A stretch of DNA of 64,000 bases from Hypomesus transpacificus (Eukaryota > Chordata > Actinopteri > Osmeriformes > Osmeridae): positions 1,092,911 to 1,156,910 of the forward strand of contig NW_025813796.1 of the NCBI RefSeq assembly GCF_021917145.1, in the 5' to 3' direction. The notes under the pieces are model-generated. The model was not told the origin of the DNA and made no database searches. It saw only the letters and a list, made by a program, of their open reading frames with translations. Each line of letters begins with the position of its first letter. The first letter of the stretch is position 1. Of this stretch, positions 1 through 13,229 are shown one piece after another. A program made the position numbers and the translations under genes.

Positions 1-2929
1 ATTAAGTAGTGTCGGTACAGACATACCTACTGTACTGCAAGTCGAAAAGACGATATTCTCCGAATATTGTGACACATTTCGAGCTGTAAAGATAGTTCAG
101 AATCTTGCCGTCAAAATCACAAGTCGCTCATGAGAATCACATAGTCGCAGATCACACAGATACCTGGAGTGGTAGACATATTAACCTGATATCATTCACA
201 AATATGTGTAGTGCCTCAAGTGCACCTGATCAATTGATTGAAGAGTATTCAAGACACAGTTTATGGTGCGTGCAGAATGTTCTAATTATAAACAAATGAA
301 AGCAGATTTGACTGTGGTATACAGTGTTTCTCCCGTGACAATGCCAGTTAGACATCTGACAAGGTTTTTCCAATCCTTTTGAGCCACAGGGAAATAAAAG
401 CCTGTCCGTGCTGGTGTGCAATTTATGTTTGAGAAGCTAATTCCACAAACATCCAAGTGAAGTCAATCAGTCGAATTAACATATGGGAATGCAATTTACA
501 GTATGCCATGATGAATCCCAATGGACTCCTCTCTAGCTGAATGGTTGATGGTGTCATTGTCATGCATACTTGCAGTCGGTCAACGGGAGATAATCAGAGT
601 CGGATTGTTTCACAAAAAAGGTTCACTTCACTGCAGAAATGACTCGGAAGACGCAGGCGGACGGCATTGTTTTTTAACCACATAAAGCCCACGACCCTAC
701 AGCAACATGTACAAACGGTAGAGTGTTGAGCATTGCTTAACCGCAGAATTTTGGGAACGTTTTTGAATGAGACAGGAGATCCACACGTGCAGCTTTTTCT
801 ACATGAATCACATTGTCGAGCCACAGGTAAAAGTAACAAAGAAACTATTTGGTCATCCCTACAGTAAATAGATTTGTACCCTCAGAAGGATTTCATCCAG
901 TTAAACAAAGGTTAAATTAATCAAATAAAACCCCCTCATTAACATAAACCATTAGAGATGTATTGTTAATGTGTTTTTAAGTAGATATTACCCAATGGTA
1001 TTCCTATTCAGTTCCTGCTGGTACTTCCACTAAGCTGCATTCCTCTTGTCAACCGTCGGAACCCAGAGGCTGACGAACGTGTTGTTGTTGTTCAAGAAGC
1101 CCATCTCCACCTCCACGCCACACTGCATGCAATACTAATGTATGTAAATGCATGCTAATGCTCAATAATGAATAAAAATGCCCACAATTCAGTCTGTCAC
1201 TGATGTGAGTGTGTGTCTAACAAGTGTGAGACCTTATTTAGAAAAAAAACAACAACAAAAAAACAAACTGTAAATGTCACAATATTCTTACATTTGAAAA
1301 GTCAAACGCTTGTTGTTTTTCCATTCCTTGGTCTACTGTCAGCCAACGCGGATAATCACATACTCAGACTGAATCTTATCGCATGAAAACACTGTTGCGC
1401 CGTCTTATAATTATGAAACACAAGGAAAATAAGAACTTGCATGTTTTCAAAGCAGTAGGTAAAGATCACGTTCGAGACATTATGGGAATAGCAGATAGCA
1501 GAAGGAGGGATAGAATATCCATCATTGAACAAAAATTTTTGTTACATTTCACACAGGAATTTTTTAATTGGACCAAAATAGAACTGTGGCCTATGAAGCC
1601 TAATTATTTTTTCTCATTTTGCATAGGTGACACTCATGAAGTGGGTGACCACTCCATCAGTGTAAGGCAAAGACGTTTATTTGTCAGTTTTTACTCTTTA
1701 GAAAATGAAACGGGGGGACTTTGGATTACAGGGTTGATTAAATATTTATATATACTTCTACTTAAAAGTTCTAATCCATTATTACAATTTGGATGACAGG
1801 AGAGGGGCAGGGTGAGGGTAACTGAGCAGCCAGAGATCTATTGACAGGTTGATTGATCTGATAGCATTGCTCTTCAGTAACTTTTAATGGATTTGCCGAA
1901 GATTAAATGTGTGGATGGTGGAATTAAATTCTAAAATGGAGACACTTTACTATAGGGTAATCTGCATAATGAACTTTAAGCAGATATGCACATACTCCCG
2001 AGTTCAAGCTGCAAAGTCTCGATTAGAAACATCAATCTACGGACCACTTTGGCTTTGCAGTCAGAGGGCAGCAGAAGACTGGAATCTGGATTCATCTGTC
2101 CTGTTAGACAAACTGGCCAGCCCTGCTTCTTATCATGTTCTGTTCCTGTTTACTTGGCTCCTGTCATCGGATGTTTGACTTTTGTCTTTTTAGTTTGTTT
2201 TCAGTGTGAAATGTTGCCCTGTGTTCACCCTGTGCGATTGAGTTGTCTACCACCTCATTATGTCATCGAAAAAAGCATTTTCAAATGAGAACAGCCTATC
2301 TTTTTCATGAGTAAAAGTTGGTCTTTGTGGAGGTACATGTAAATACAGGGGAATTTAATACCTAATTGATTTTCGGATGCGTTTTCTTGGGGAGGTATTC
2401 CTGTGCTTTATCGACTTACGTTACGCGGTTATCCGAAGGTCGTACCAAAGACAATGGTTTCACCTGCTCTGGTTTTGTACAGTACTTCCCAGGCAATGCC
2501 CTCAAGGTGTCTGCTTGCTCATTAAGAAGTGCACACTCATAGAGTAGTTTACAGAAGATAATGATCCACAATGCAAACGCTTGGATCTTCTTGAACAATT
2601 TCATTTTCAAAATCCGTTTCTGTTTCATTTATAGATTTCCTCGGGCTTTGATTGCTTCCATATTCCTGGTCTACACTTTGCAAACAGATGCAAATAGATG
2701 ACTGAATATCCCTCCCGCTGTCTCCCACGAAGGCATGTGTCACTGGTCGCTTATTGGCCGTTTGACTGGTTGAAACATCCTTCTCGCGATATGCTAGTGT
2801 TACGTCTTTAAACAGTAGAATTGTCATTGCTCTGTCCCCCTCTCCGGTTCTCCTTAATGTTCAGTGTGTAAATGATATACTCCATAACATGCCTGTCTGA
2901 CAGGCTTGCTAGGCGACTTGGAAGGCGGG

Positions 2930-2930
<1 letters not shown>

Positions 2931-2969
<39 letters not shown>
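2931..2969. repeat. Poly(G) homopolymer, 39 bases
   Basis: An uninterrupted run of G lies between a GC-rich left flank and CGTGTC on the right. It is the longest of about sixteen G or C homopolymers in the window. Its exact length is likely to vary between individuals and between sequencing reads. Confidence 0.95.
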
Positions 2970-3300
2970 CGTGTCTTTCAGGAGAAGGCCTTGTTTTTCA
3001 GCCGGCTTTGACAATCAAGACAGTCAAGCTCCAGTGGGCACCACTCATGCTGTGACAGACCACATTGTCCCCATGGTGACAGGCAGCCAACGCTGCGCTG
3101 AGGAAAAAAGGACATGGAAAGAAACAGAGAGGACAAAGAGGTTAGGAAAGAGGGGAGGAATGAGACGGAGAGGAGGAGAAGGGATGCGGGCACGAAGGGA
3201 CCCGAACGAGTTGTGTGGGAGGAAGGATGAGGAGGAATGGAAGGGGAGAGACGGACGTGGAGATGGAACGGGGAGGGCGGGAAGGGAAGGAGAAAGGGGA

Positions 3301-3317
3301 GAGAGAGAGCGAGAGAG

Positions 3318-3360
<43 letters not shown>
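3301..3360. repeat. (GA)n microsatellite
   Basis: An almost pure GA dinucleotide repeat is broken by a few C and GG interruptions. It follows a purine-rich stretch that begins near 3110. Open frames on either strand here read as alternating R/E or S/L and are repeat artefacts. Confidence 0.95.
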
Positions 3361-6211
3361 CACCTGTGCTAAGTCGTCTGATGACACGCATTCAAGGTGA
3401 AATGATGGAGCTTCTTTATTTTCTAGTCCCTTTGTTCCCCTGGGGGAGTCTCTGATCTGGGCAAGGCTTGGTCCCTGCAGCTCTGACTCTCTAACCAGCA
3501 TCTGGGAGTCGACTCACTAAAGAGAGACTCATGAGCAGGGAATCAACCGTGCCATTTCCCCCAATTTATCTTATCTCAGTTTTATGTGTGGAGACGTGCA
3601 GTGAAGCTCATGATGCCTTTTCCTCCCGACTGTATGTGTGTTTTCCAGTCAATACTTTTCCCACTCTCCCTTTTTTTTGGCGGACTTTTTTAGTTTCCTC
3701 TCCTCATTTCCCTGGTTGCCTTGCAGCGCTATCACAGAAACAAATCTGTAATCTTACAAAACATTACCCCTCATGGAGGTGCTTGGACAGTACACCACAA
3801 CCTCCAGTCTGCCCTGCCCATTCCATGCGCCATAAAAATTGTCATTTCATTTCCCCTGTGGATCAGGTGCCAGATATAGAAAGCCCTTCAAGAAACAAAG
3901 TCCCCTTAGGGTGAAGTGACACACCTGTCCATCACAGTTGGCAAAAAAAAAACCTTCAACATCCTAATGATGAACCTCTTATCACTACACAGAGCATTCC
4001 GGCAGATGGGATTTCTTATTTGTAGCCTTTATGAATCACCTACAATCCTCACTTTTCTGAGCTGCTATTTCATAGACTGGTCATCTATTGTATATCATTT
4101 CTTAACAAGATTTTCTCCTGTGCCTGTCAGTCAAGTAGGGCAGAATAGGCTTGTTGACAGGTGAAAAAGAACTGTCATTTCATGGTGCGGTTCTCCTTTT
4201 CCTTTGATACTTTTGAATTTTACAGCCCAGCATAGATGTACTACATAGGTGTCATTGATTGGCTTTCCAACAATAACAGAAGGGGAGGGAAATGTATTGT
4301 TGATGCCCAGGCAATGCTTTAGCTTGTGAAATGGTGTTCGCATCGAACACTTCAATACTTGGGCGTTTGCATAGGAAAGTAAAGCATCGAAGACAAATCC
4401 CTCTGAGTACACTAAACCATTTAATACATGCGGTCTACTTCATAAAGTATTTTTACATTTTGACAGTAAAAACACAGATTTTTGCTTTGGTTTACTTAGT
4501 TATGTCCAGATTATTGTGGGATCAGAGCTGCATCATAAATATGCCAGAACAAATAACCCTGAAGAAACCCCTTGTGATTTCTTCAGACGACAGTCACAAT
4601 CTCAGGCTAAAACTGTCGTCTTAGTACATTGTTTCAAGCAGCCATTGTGGACAAGGGTCAAGATAAACACTTGTTTTGCAGTCATGAGAGTACAGAAAAG
4701 GCAAGGGGTTCCAAAAAAAACAGAGTTGGGAGACTTTAGATTCAGGTTTGAGTTGACTTTCAGGGAGTCTAATTGGATTTCCTGCCCACAGTGATAGGAG
4801 GTGGCTGGGGTGGGTAGAGTCCAGTCAGCTGCATCTGGGCTTGGGCCTTCAAGCTTCACCAGTTCAGTGATTCTCCCTCATTATGCGGTGTCAGTAAGAG
4901 GATCCCACCGAACAGCAATATTGAAGAACGCTTACAGTAATATGGCACCTAGGGTGAGGTACAGGAGAAGACTCCCTGACGGCAAATGACAATATCTGTC
5001 CACAAACTGTCTTTGGGAACTTTATAGAGTTTTGGATTTAGCCTGCCAATTCTTTATTCAATTATGGCCTTTTCTGGACTGTGAATTTGTTTGTGTGTGT
5101 GCGTGTGCCTGTGTGTGGGTTTGTGTGTGTGCGTGTGTGTGTGTGTGTTGGTAAATGTGTGGAGCAATAATACAAATATCTAATTCCCTTGGGAAATATG
5201 ACCTACAGTAAATTCACTGAAATTTGGAATATATTATTCATATGTGTTTGTAAATATGTTAAATCGGAACTCTGAAAAAAAGTCATTATCCTATTTTGAC
5301 CAAGAAAGGAGACAAAAAGATAAATCACGTAAAATGGAATATTATTCTGTATGATTCCAGGGATGATAAAGTTTACAACCGGATTTACACTTAAATAACC
5401 GAGTCATACAGAAAACTGTACAGTGATAGGATTAAACCACAATAAAGAGAAAATTCTAACAAGATGATACCGACCTGCATCAAAGCATTCAGAGCAATTG
5501 AATGTGTGCCTCTCTATCTGTGATTGTGTCTGATTAGATCAATCTCTAAAAGAGTCATAATCATCTGTGTTGCCGACTCATTATTCATCTGAATTGCTGG
5601 TAAAGACATGTTACCAATCAGTAAGATGGTATCTCAAATGAACGAAACAGCAGCCAACCCAACCAAGTCACTCATCCTCCTATGGAATATTCAATTCATA
5701 AAGAGACAAATATGAATTGAGAAAAATACTGAAATCGCCCTCAAATTACACAAGTTATTGAGACAGCCAACAGTAAGAAATAAGGATTTAGATAAGCCAG
5801 CTGCTTTAGCGTATTGATTTATTTGTTGTTGCCTCCAGGATACAGAAAATGAAATTGGCACCGGGCCAACTTATCATCATTTTGATGTAAAAAAATAAAG
5901 TCATCTTATTACTTTGGCCAAAAACGCAGGTCCGTTGCAGCGGGCCTAATTAACTGGCGCAGCCCAGCCAGTGGCCACGTCTGTGACGGGTGAGTTTCGG
6001 GAGTCATTAGACTCTGGACTGTATGGCCTTTGTGCAGCATGCACCTGTGGGGGGAAAAGCCCTCCCAGGATAAACAAACATTGCACTGCATTGGGCAGTC
6101 TGGTGCCTGGGAGGATGACAGGTGATCCCTGTGGAATACAGAGAGGTTTTGGCAACGTGGTGGCTTATAGTGGTATTCTGCTAGTGTCCAAGTTCCCCTT
6201 GAACCTGTGGA

Positions 6212-6406
6212 GTCAGGTGGCTGAACGGTTAGGGAATCGGGCTGGTAATCAGAAGGTTGTTGGATCGATTCACCACCACACGCCATTCAAAGAATGACGT
6301 TGTGTCCTTGGGCAAGGCACTTCACCCTACTTGTCTCGGGGGGAATGTCCCTGTACTTACTGTAAGTTGCTCTGGATAAGTGTGTCTGCTAAATGACTAA
6401 ATGTAT
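6212..6406 (+). mobile_element. tRNA-headed SINE, copy 1
   Basis: The head resembles a leucine/serine-type tRNA: it reads GTGGCTGAACGGTTAGGGAA, and GGATCGATTC stands at the B-box position. The body contains CCTTGGGCAAGGCACTTCA. The tail has the conserved GCTCTGGATAAG block followed by GCTAAATGACTAAATG. This copy has an altered B-box region, so it is older or damaged compared with the copies at 25595 and 29873. Confidence 0.85.
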
Positions 6407-6964
6407 AAGTATGTAATAAATATGTAGTTTAGCTCTACTTAAATATAGGCGTCAGTTTTGACAATATTCAGGGTGTCAATAAAATAAAGTCCATCATTTA
6501 ATGGATTTGTTTCTGAAGGAGCCCCTTCTGTCTGAGTGACAATCCATAGCTTGCGTGTGTGTGTGTAAGTGTGTGTGTGTGTGAGGCTGGGCCTGATGAG
6601 GGATTAGCAGCAGGGACATGTCTGGGGGTGACAGACAGAGCCAGTCTTAAGTGCCAGGGGCACAGCTCCCAGCCCTGTCTCCCCCCCCGGGCCCCCCATC
6701 AAACATCCCTTAAAAACACCAGCTGATAATGCTACCTAGGCCTGACCCCGAGGGATGCCATCTAATCCCAGTCATATTAATACACAATCATCACAATCAC
6801 CCCCCCCCCCTCCCCCCCAAGCTAGCTGTGGTTAGGCTGGCTTAGCGCGCCGCTAAAGTAAGAGTGATGGGGGTTTTTTCTGATAAAGCATACTGTTGTT
6901 GACGGCATCACGGGCAGTGATCACACCGTTTGTGTGTGTGTCATATATGTCTGTCTGTGTGCAT

Positions 6965-7016
<52 letters not shown>

Positions 7017-7626
7017 TTGACAGGATCCTTGAATCTTTCAGCATCACACTGATTGTTGAATTAAACTTCACGTTAGTACCAATGGTGTGTGTGTGTGTGT
7101 CAATAGATATTAATAGCATGACTGGCTAGCTGTCAGGGTAGCTGTATTCCTCCCTCTGTGTGTGAACTTGTCTCTCAGGAGAATATGGAGGTGCAAAGAG
7201 CTCTGTGAGATCTGCAACCACGAGAGCTCTGTCTGTGATTCAACATCCCTCCATTATTTGGGGATCAAACACTACATTGGGTTTGGTGTGTTGGACACGA
7301 TCAATAATACTATTAAGATTCAAGCATGTGTGCACATATTCCTCAGTCGGAGACTCGTTAAAGTGAGAAACACGTACTTCCACTTACTTAGATTTTGTCC
7401 CGGGCTAACTCTTTTTGTTTTGTTAGAATCCCATGGAGTAAATGACAAACTCTCAATGCACGGTCTGATTCTTTGTGTGCCGGTCTGTTTGTTTGCGGTC
7501 TTAAGTTGCCCGAGTAAGCAAAGCACCATCTTCAGCCATCCACCATAATGTATGAAACGGCCCTTTCTACAGTCTATGGAGCTAGATGTTTACCATGTCA
7601 TTCTTGAGCGACTGTATTGGCTAAAT
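6407..7626. other. Intergenic DNA with simple repeats
   Basis: The stretch contains TG repeats near 6557-6585, a run of 11 C at 6800-6810 and the CAGA tetranucleotide repeat at 6966-7015. No exon-like segment with splice sites was found. The open frame at 7162-7548 shows no recognisable domain. Confidence 0.6.
6966..7015. repeat. (CAGA)n tetranucleotide microsatellite
   Basis: About twelve perfect CAGA units in a row are flanked by unique sequence. A short TGTG-rich block precedes the repeat. Confidence 0.95.
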
Positions 7627-8493
7627 CAGGGGTGTCAAACTCATTTCGCATCGTGGGCCACATACGGCCTAGGGAGATGTCAAGTGGGCCGGACCATTAA
7701 AATTATACCATACTCTGCTATAAATAACCAAAATATCATGTCTTTCTTCTGTGTTATCTAGTTTAATTGATATAAAGACCATATCGTATAAAGTCCGTCC
7801 AACCGCTTAACAAGTAATGATCTCTTCGGTGGTGTAGTTGGTTAAAGCGTTGTACGACTACATATTGTTAATGCGAATCTGGGATCCCAAGTTCGCGCCC
7901 CAGTCCAGTGAATCTCGTACGATATTCTTTAATTTTTACTGTGAGAAAATGACATAATTCTAAAGGCCTACGGATGTATCACAACATTTTAATGTGTGAG
8001 CACTAATATCAGATCAAAATGAACACATGTAGCCTTAATTAAATATTGAATAACGTAGGGTAGTCTACCGTCGGAGACAACCACTACGCCTCATTCAGCC
8101 AGTTTAAACGGCTGCTAGATGACGCTGTTCATTTTCAAAGCGCCGATAGTTCGGCTCTTTGGGCCGGCACAATCCGGAAGAAACCACCAAAGCTTCACAA
8201 GGCATCGTTCGCCCATCCCTAGTAGAGACCAAGGTATTAACAACGTCGTAACAAGCAGCAGATGGCGCATTGATACCGTCTGCTGTTTTCAGTCTATCTC
8301 AGTGATGCGGCTTGTCTTCTACTCTGATGGAAAGAGTGCGCCCCTTAGCGGATAATCCATGAATTGCAGCGAATTAAAAATATTAATTCCATGTCTTTTA
8401 TGCATTTTTTCCACTTTCAAATGATCCTGCGGGCCTGATCGAACCTCCTTGGGGGCCGGTTCCGGCCCGCGGGCCGTATGTTTGACACCCCTG
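7627..8493. mobile_element. Non-autonomous hAT element, copy A (867 bp)
   Basis: The termini are CAGGGGTGTCAAAC and its exact inverse GTTTGACACCCCTG. An 8-bp direct repeat, GGCTAAAT, flanks the element at 7619-7626 and 8494-8501. Eight-base duplications with CAG-starting inverted ends are the hallmark of hAT transposons. No transposase frame is present, so the copy must have been moved by an enzyme encoded elsewhere. Inside lies a tRNA-like segment at about 7823-7910. A near-identical second copy occurs at 13230-14068; copy A keeps about 29 bases near 8241-8269 that copy B lacks. Confidence 0.95.
7823..7910 (+). other. tRNA-like Pol III promoter module inside hAT copy A
   Basis: TGGTGTAGTTGG at 7830-7841 fits the tRNA A-box pattern, and GTTCGCGCCC at 7891-7900 is close to a B box. 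The spacing of about 50 bases is slightly wide for a tRNA without an intron. The segment cannot be a functional tRNA gene as it stands, because no clean acceptor stem pairs its ends. It looks like the head of a SINE captured by, or nested in, the hAT element. The same module is present in copy B. Confidence 0.55.
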
Positions 8494-8501
8494 GGCTAAA
8501 T

Positions 8502-10391
8502 GTTTTGAACCTCTTTACTATTAGCCAGAAATCCGTTCTCTGTGCTAGCGTTTCCCTTCAGATAACGTTGACTCATAAATACATTGACACCGCACGCATG
8601 CTAATGAAGGATCTCGTTTATAAACTTTCAAATCATCTTCAACTATTCCACGACTCCATTTCACCTGGACCTAAACAGGCTTACAATGTCTGGGCTGGAG
8701 GAATTGTTCATGGATATTTCACGGACAAGTCATGGACAAAATAAGGACACGGGGTATCCAAGGAGAAACAATGATAACCGTAGACATTTCTAGAAAGTAG
8801 ACAATTCAACACACGTCAGCAGAACAAAGTTAGTTGATTGGTACTGAAAAGGAGCAGTGTGTAATCATTAAACAAACAAAAAACGAGATTTACAAACAGG
8901 TACTTGAAGTCGCCATTTCCATACTTAATCATATCTATCACCAATAAAGCAGGGATAATCAGTGTAGCAATGTTGTAAAGTCGTTTAGAAAATGAAATGC
9001 CTTCCAAACCATTGACGTGCTCTTCCAACAACATTGGTGGGAGATTTTCGAATAGGATTTAGCTGCCACACATCCTTCCATAAACAGATGGAACAGGGTA
9101 ATACATTGAATATCTGCCGGAACGGATACTGGAAGTCCCATAAGTGAAATGTGCATTTGTCTACTGGATTACTCAAAGGTGCAGCCAAAAATCAAATAGC
9201 CCATCTATATAGATTTAGTACAGTATAGCTTATGCTGTCATACAACTAACCATAAATCCTATAAATGAAATGCCAAGAGAGCTGGAAAATGTAGATGGCA
9301 CACAAAGACACAGGCACAGAAATACACACACACAGAGAGAGAGAGAGAGACCCTTTCCAAAGCACCTATCCATACATAATCACAGAAGTGGGACCGCCTG
9401 TGTGTGTTGATACGGGGGGCTATTCTACCCTGTGCCTGCATTTGAATTATAATCCCACCGAGCCCCATCCAGCAGTTTTCCCACACAGCCCGTGTCTCCA
9501 TGCATCCTCTTACGGCACTATAGATTTGCAGGCTGATTTTCCTTGCCGTCCAGGTAATGACATCTACATCCTTCCTGCAGGTGGGGGGGAGATCCGAAAT
9601 CTCATCTGTATTTGTGCCAGCGATGGATCCAGGATTTGAGTTGTTTAGTTGGACACAGGCTCCGGTGAGGCCACGCCAGGCCTCCGCCAGACTGCGGCGG
9701 AGATGTGTGAGGTGTTGAGGTCACTGGGGGACTTGCGCCGGCACACAGCAGACATGCTTTTCCCTCCACATGGACGATTTAACGACAAACTCTTATGCGT
9801 GTCGTTTGAAACAAATCAATGTGGTCGCCCTCGGCAGTCATCTGTTATCGGTGCATGGCTGCACCAAAATGAATCCGGATCCTCGACATAAACTTCGAGT
9901 CCACCTGTGACAGTATATGAAGCACTTCCTCGAGGGCAGTTATAGATTTTTCACTGTGAGGAAAAAAAACCTGAGAGACTTCTTCAAACGTTCAAATTGA
10001 TGTATGCAAAGGTACTTCACAACAAACAATTGGCATGTGTTTTGGCATAACAAATCATATTCATATCAACATTGAATGACTTGACTTTCCATTTGTCTTG
10101 AGCATACTTTCAGATGACACATCATCTTTGAAAATGTTTTAATCTTGCTATGATTCATTGTGAACTGTTGCTGGCTGTGACTGGACAGAAAATGATGTCT
10201 AAAATGTCTTCAATCATTACAGATTGATATTCTTCTCACTGTCTGCTGCAGTGCATTCTAAACAGCGTTATTGTGTAAGCCTTGGGAATTCCTGTACATT
10301 ATGAGTAACTCTAATCCCTACAGGACACAATGTGGATAATGTTTTGCACTGTCTCTCTGTCTCTCTGTCTCTCTGTCTCTCTGTCTCTCTG

Positions 10392-10434
<43 letters not shown>

Positions 10435-13221
10435 GGACATTTACAGTTTTACAAAATATTGTTGCAGTAATTAGCACCTCCAAAATAAGGCACGAAATCT
10501 AGTTTTAGGAGATCAGTACTTTATCAAAATCAATTAACAGCTTATTGGTAATTTCTTAAGACTCTGGAAACTTTCCTGATTTCCATTTTGCTAGTAGCTG
10601 AGCCATTTCCTTTAGATAGTTCAGTGTTTGGTCTTAGAATCCGTTTTTAGGAGACATCTGGTGTGTTTCAAGTGGATGATTTAGATACGAGTGTGGCAAT
10701 TCCCCTGCTAAAGTTCCTCTCTACTTTGTAGAAAGCACCAGGTGAATCAATCCTATCGTTGTTGGACAAGCACCAAACTGGCAAGTGACAGCAGGACTGT
10801 TCTCACGTGTGCAGTTTAGAATAATTGGATATATCGATACAGTTGACAGAAACCCTGCACAACAGATGTCCTTTTTTAGACTTTGTTGACACAGACTTGC
10901 TGCATCAAGAAAGCTATATATGGCCTATTGTGACTATTTTTGGTCCAACTCTGGAAAGCCTTGCGCAACTGTTCTTCCTTTTGAAATTGTTATCCGAAAT
11001 ATAGACAGCAACATACTATATCTGCCGGACAGGATTCTTGTCATGTGCTGTGTACATAATGCAAAGTGAGTATTGCTTGTACTAATAGCCCACGGACGAT
11101 TCACATATCATGTTTTATTGCAGATGTAGGTTATGTCCCACGAATAAGCAATGAAGCGTCTTCAAAATCTTCATGCAGGATTTGACAAGATACACAAGAC
11201 AGTGTGTGAGACCCATTCTCTGCTCATTCAACGCCTTTGGCATTGCTGCTGGAGTTCAAGATTCCTATCGATTTCTTCTGTTCTCTTGTGGTGAAACGGA
11301 TGATTGTTTTAGAGGGCTTTCGTGAGATGAAGCCAAGAACGGCTCCATTGTAGGCATCTTAATGACCTAAAACGTTGAATATTTCCTATCTCAGCAGAAA
11401 TATCGTGACCCACTGTCCTCCCGAGTTGGTGGAGAGATTCGGAGAGATGTGAACACCTAGACTGCAGCCTTTTCGGTTGCCCTCATTACGGAGGCAGCAG
11501 GACATATGAGTCACTGTGCTATGTTTAGTACAATAATAAGCAGTCTTATGAGACTGGACAGCCGTACAGGGCTTGCTAAAATGCCAATGTCATCATAGGA
11601 ACAATGCAGTCCTTTATATTAGGAGTTGTAAAGTTAAACCGACGGGCTTTCCTCTCGCTCTGACAAAGTGGCACAGACGATTGTAAGGCTGTTTGCGTAA
11701 CAGCCGACAGCATCTCACCGTCAAGGCCCAGCAGAATATTGTCAGGACTGTGAGATTAATGAGTTGTCGCTTGTTCAATCCACTGCATCCAAGAGGGAAG
11801 ATGATCCCGTGATGTCACAGAAAAACGCGTCGTGGAACACTGTCAGTCATCGATTGGATCAACTTCAGGGGTTATGGCTCCTACAGTCCTGTCAGAGGGT
11901 TTTGACTAATGTCCCTCTGCTCCGGTGGAACATAGTGCTGGCTTCGTGCGGGGTCAGGGGGTCAAGCCACTCACAGTTTTGATGGACGGAACTGTGGGTG
12001 TTTGAGGAGGACGGCTAATTATGATTAATGATATTGTGTCCACTGGATCAGGAGCTACATGGGCGTGTAATTGTCATTAATTACTCTGAGTTATTAGTCT
12101 TGTGTTATTGTGTTTCTCTCTTTCTCTGTTTTTCTCTCTCGAATCTGTTTGTTTGTAGATCCGTTTATAGCAAGGCCGTAATCATAATATATGTTGGTAT
12201 TCAAATCTGGTCAAAATGTCCCCCCCCCCCCCCAATTTACGGATACAAAAATATTCATACAAATATACATGTGCTACGCTACGACAGGCAACCACGCACG
12301 CTGTCCGAAATGATCATTTAAAAATCATTAGTCCCCCCCAATGTTAGCCTTGGTTTATAGAACAGATCAATTGCATGAGTAGGCTGAAGACGTTCTGCTT
12401 GTACAATACATGGTTACATTCTTGCAATGCTACATATATTGGTGTTGATTTGGAAAATGTACAGCTAAAATTGGGAAATGCACCCATGCAAACACTGTTC
12501 TCGAAATGTATCCTTGTGAAACTGAGAATTGCTGAAATAGGCAGTATGGGTGCTAAAGATGGAAATCAAGCACGATACAGTTCACCACAACACCTGCCTT
12601 GACTGACTCAAATACATAATGGCAACTTGTTTACTGTATAGGTCTGTATTTATATGAACAGAATGGAGCCAAACAGATAAGATTTACAAACATCTCCCAA
12701 ATTTACCTTCTTCTAAATCTATTGAGATTAGATTTTAGGTGACCTTTTGTGGATCCATTTAATGTAAACGCATTCGTTGCGCTTATCTGTCCGCTAAACG
12801 CCAGCACCTGAGAATGCCAATTGCGTCATGATTTGAACGTGATAAATACCCTGTAAAGGCTACATTAAACTGCATAATTTTATGCTGCCTAGCCTGAAGT
12901 TGCACATATACGCCTAATGGAGTTGTAAGAAACCATGCATTATTCATACCCCCCACACATTCAGGATACATTGTCAAAATAGTAGGAGGAGAAATCACTC
13001 AAAATGCTACGGTGCTTTTAGTCTCTCAACTGCACCGCCCCTGTCATATATCTCATTCATTTTGGATGTGCTCTGTTGGAGAGAGTTTTTTTTTCTGGCT
13101 GATGACAGCTAAACTTATAAGAAAAATATGAGTGAGTTGATAAGGTCACGGTCATGGCCTGGCCTGATTTACATCCAGCCCCGGATGTGGACCTCCGAGC
13201 GGGGCGAGGGAGGTTGCTTCC
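8502..13221. other. Intergenic DNA with no supported gene
   Basis: Unique sequence with scattered short open frames and no consistent splice structure. A CT/GTCTCT-rich microsatellite sits at 10350-10430 and a run of 14 C at 12220-12233. The GC-richer patch at about 9640-9890 has an 80-codon open frame that I do not recognise. Confidence 0.55.
10350..10430. repeat. (TGTCTC)n then (TC)n compound microsatellite
   Basis: Several TGTCTC hexamers pass into a pure TC run that ends before CACAGGACAT. Confidence 0.93.
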
Positions 13222-13229
13222 CTCTAGCC

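Larger units (their letters stand above)
1..6211. other. Intergenic DNA with no supported gene
   Basis: I see no splice-consistent coding exon chain in this stretch. It holds a 39-base G run at 2931-2969, a GA-rich microsatellite at 3301-3360 and a TG-rich tract around 5090-5150. The open frames crossing the GA repeat are translations of the repeat itself. One short minus-strand segment at 990-1128 has protein-like residues and is treated as a finding, not as a gene. Confidence 0.6.

Noticed and set aside
1383-1796. 137-codon open frame
   Set aside because: The composition is not distinctive, no family is recognised and no splice partners are visible; treated as chance.
2872-3501. Several long open frames on both strands
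   Set aside because: They run through poly(G) and GA repeats and read as poly-Gly, Arg-Glu or Ser-Leu. They are repeat translations.
6960-7020. CRISPR-like array of short repeats
   Set aside because: It is a pure CAGA microsatellite without spacers, and the DNA is eukaryotic.
9295-9639. 114-codon open frame
   Set aside because: It begins in a CA/GA repeat and shows no domain.
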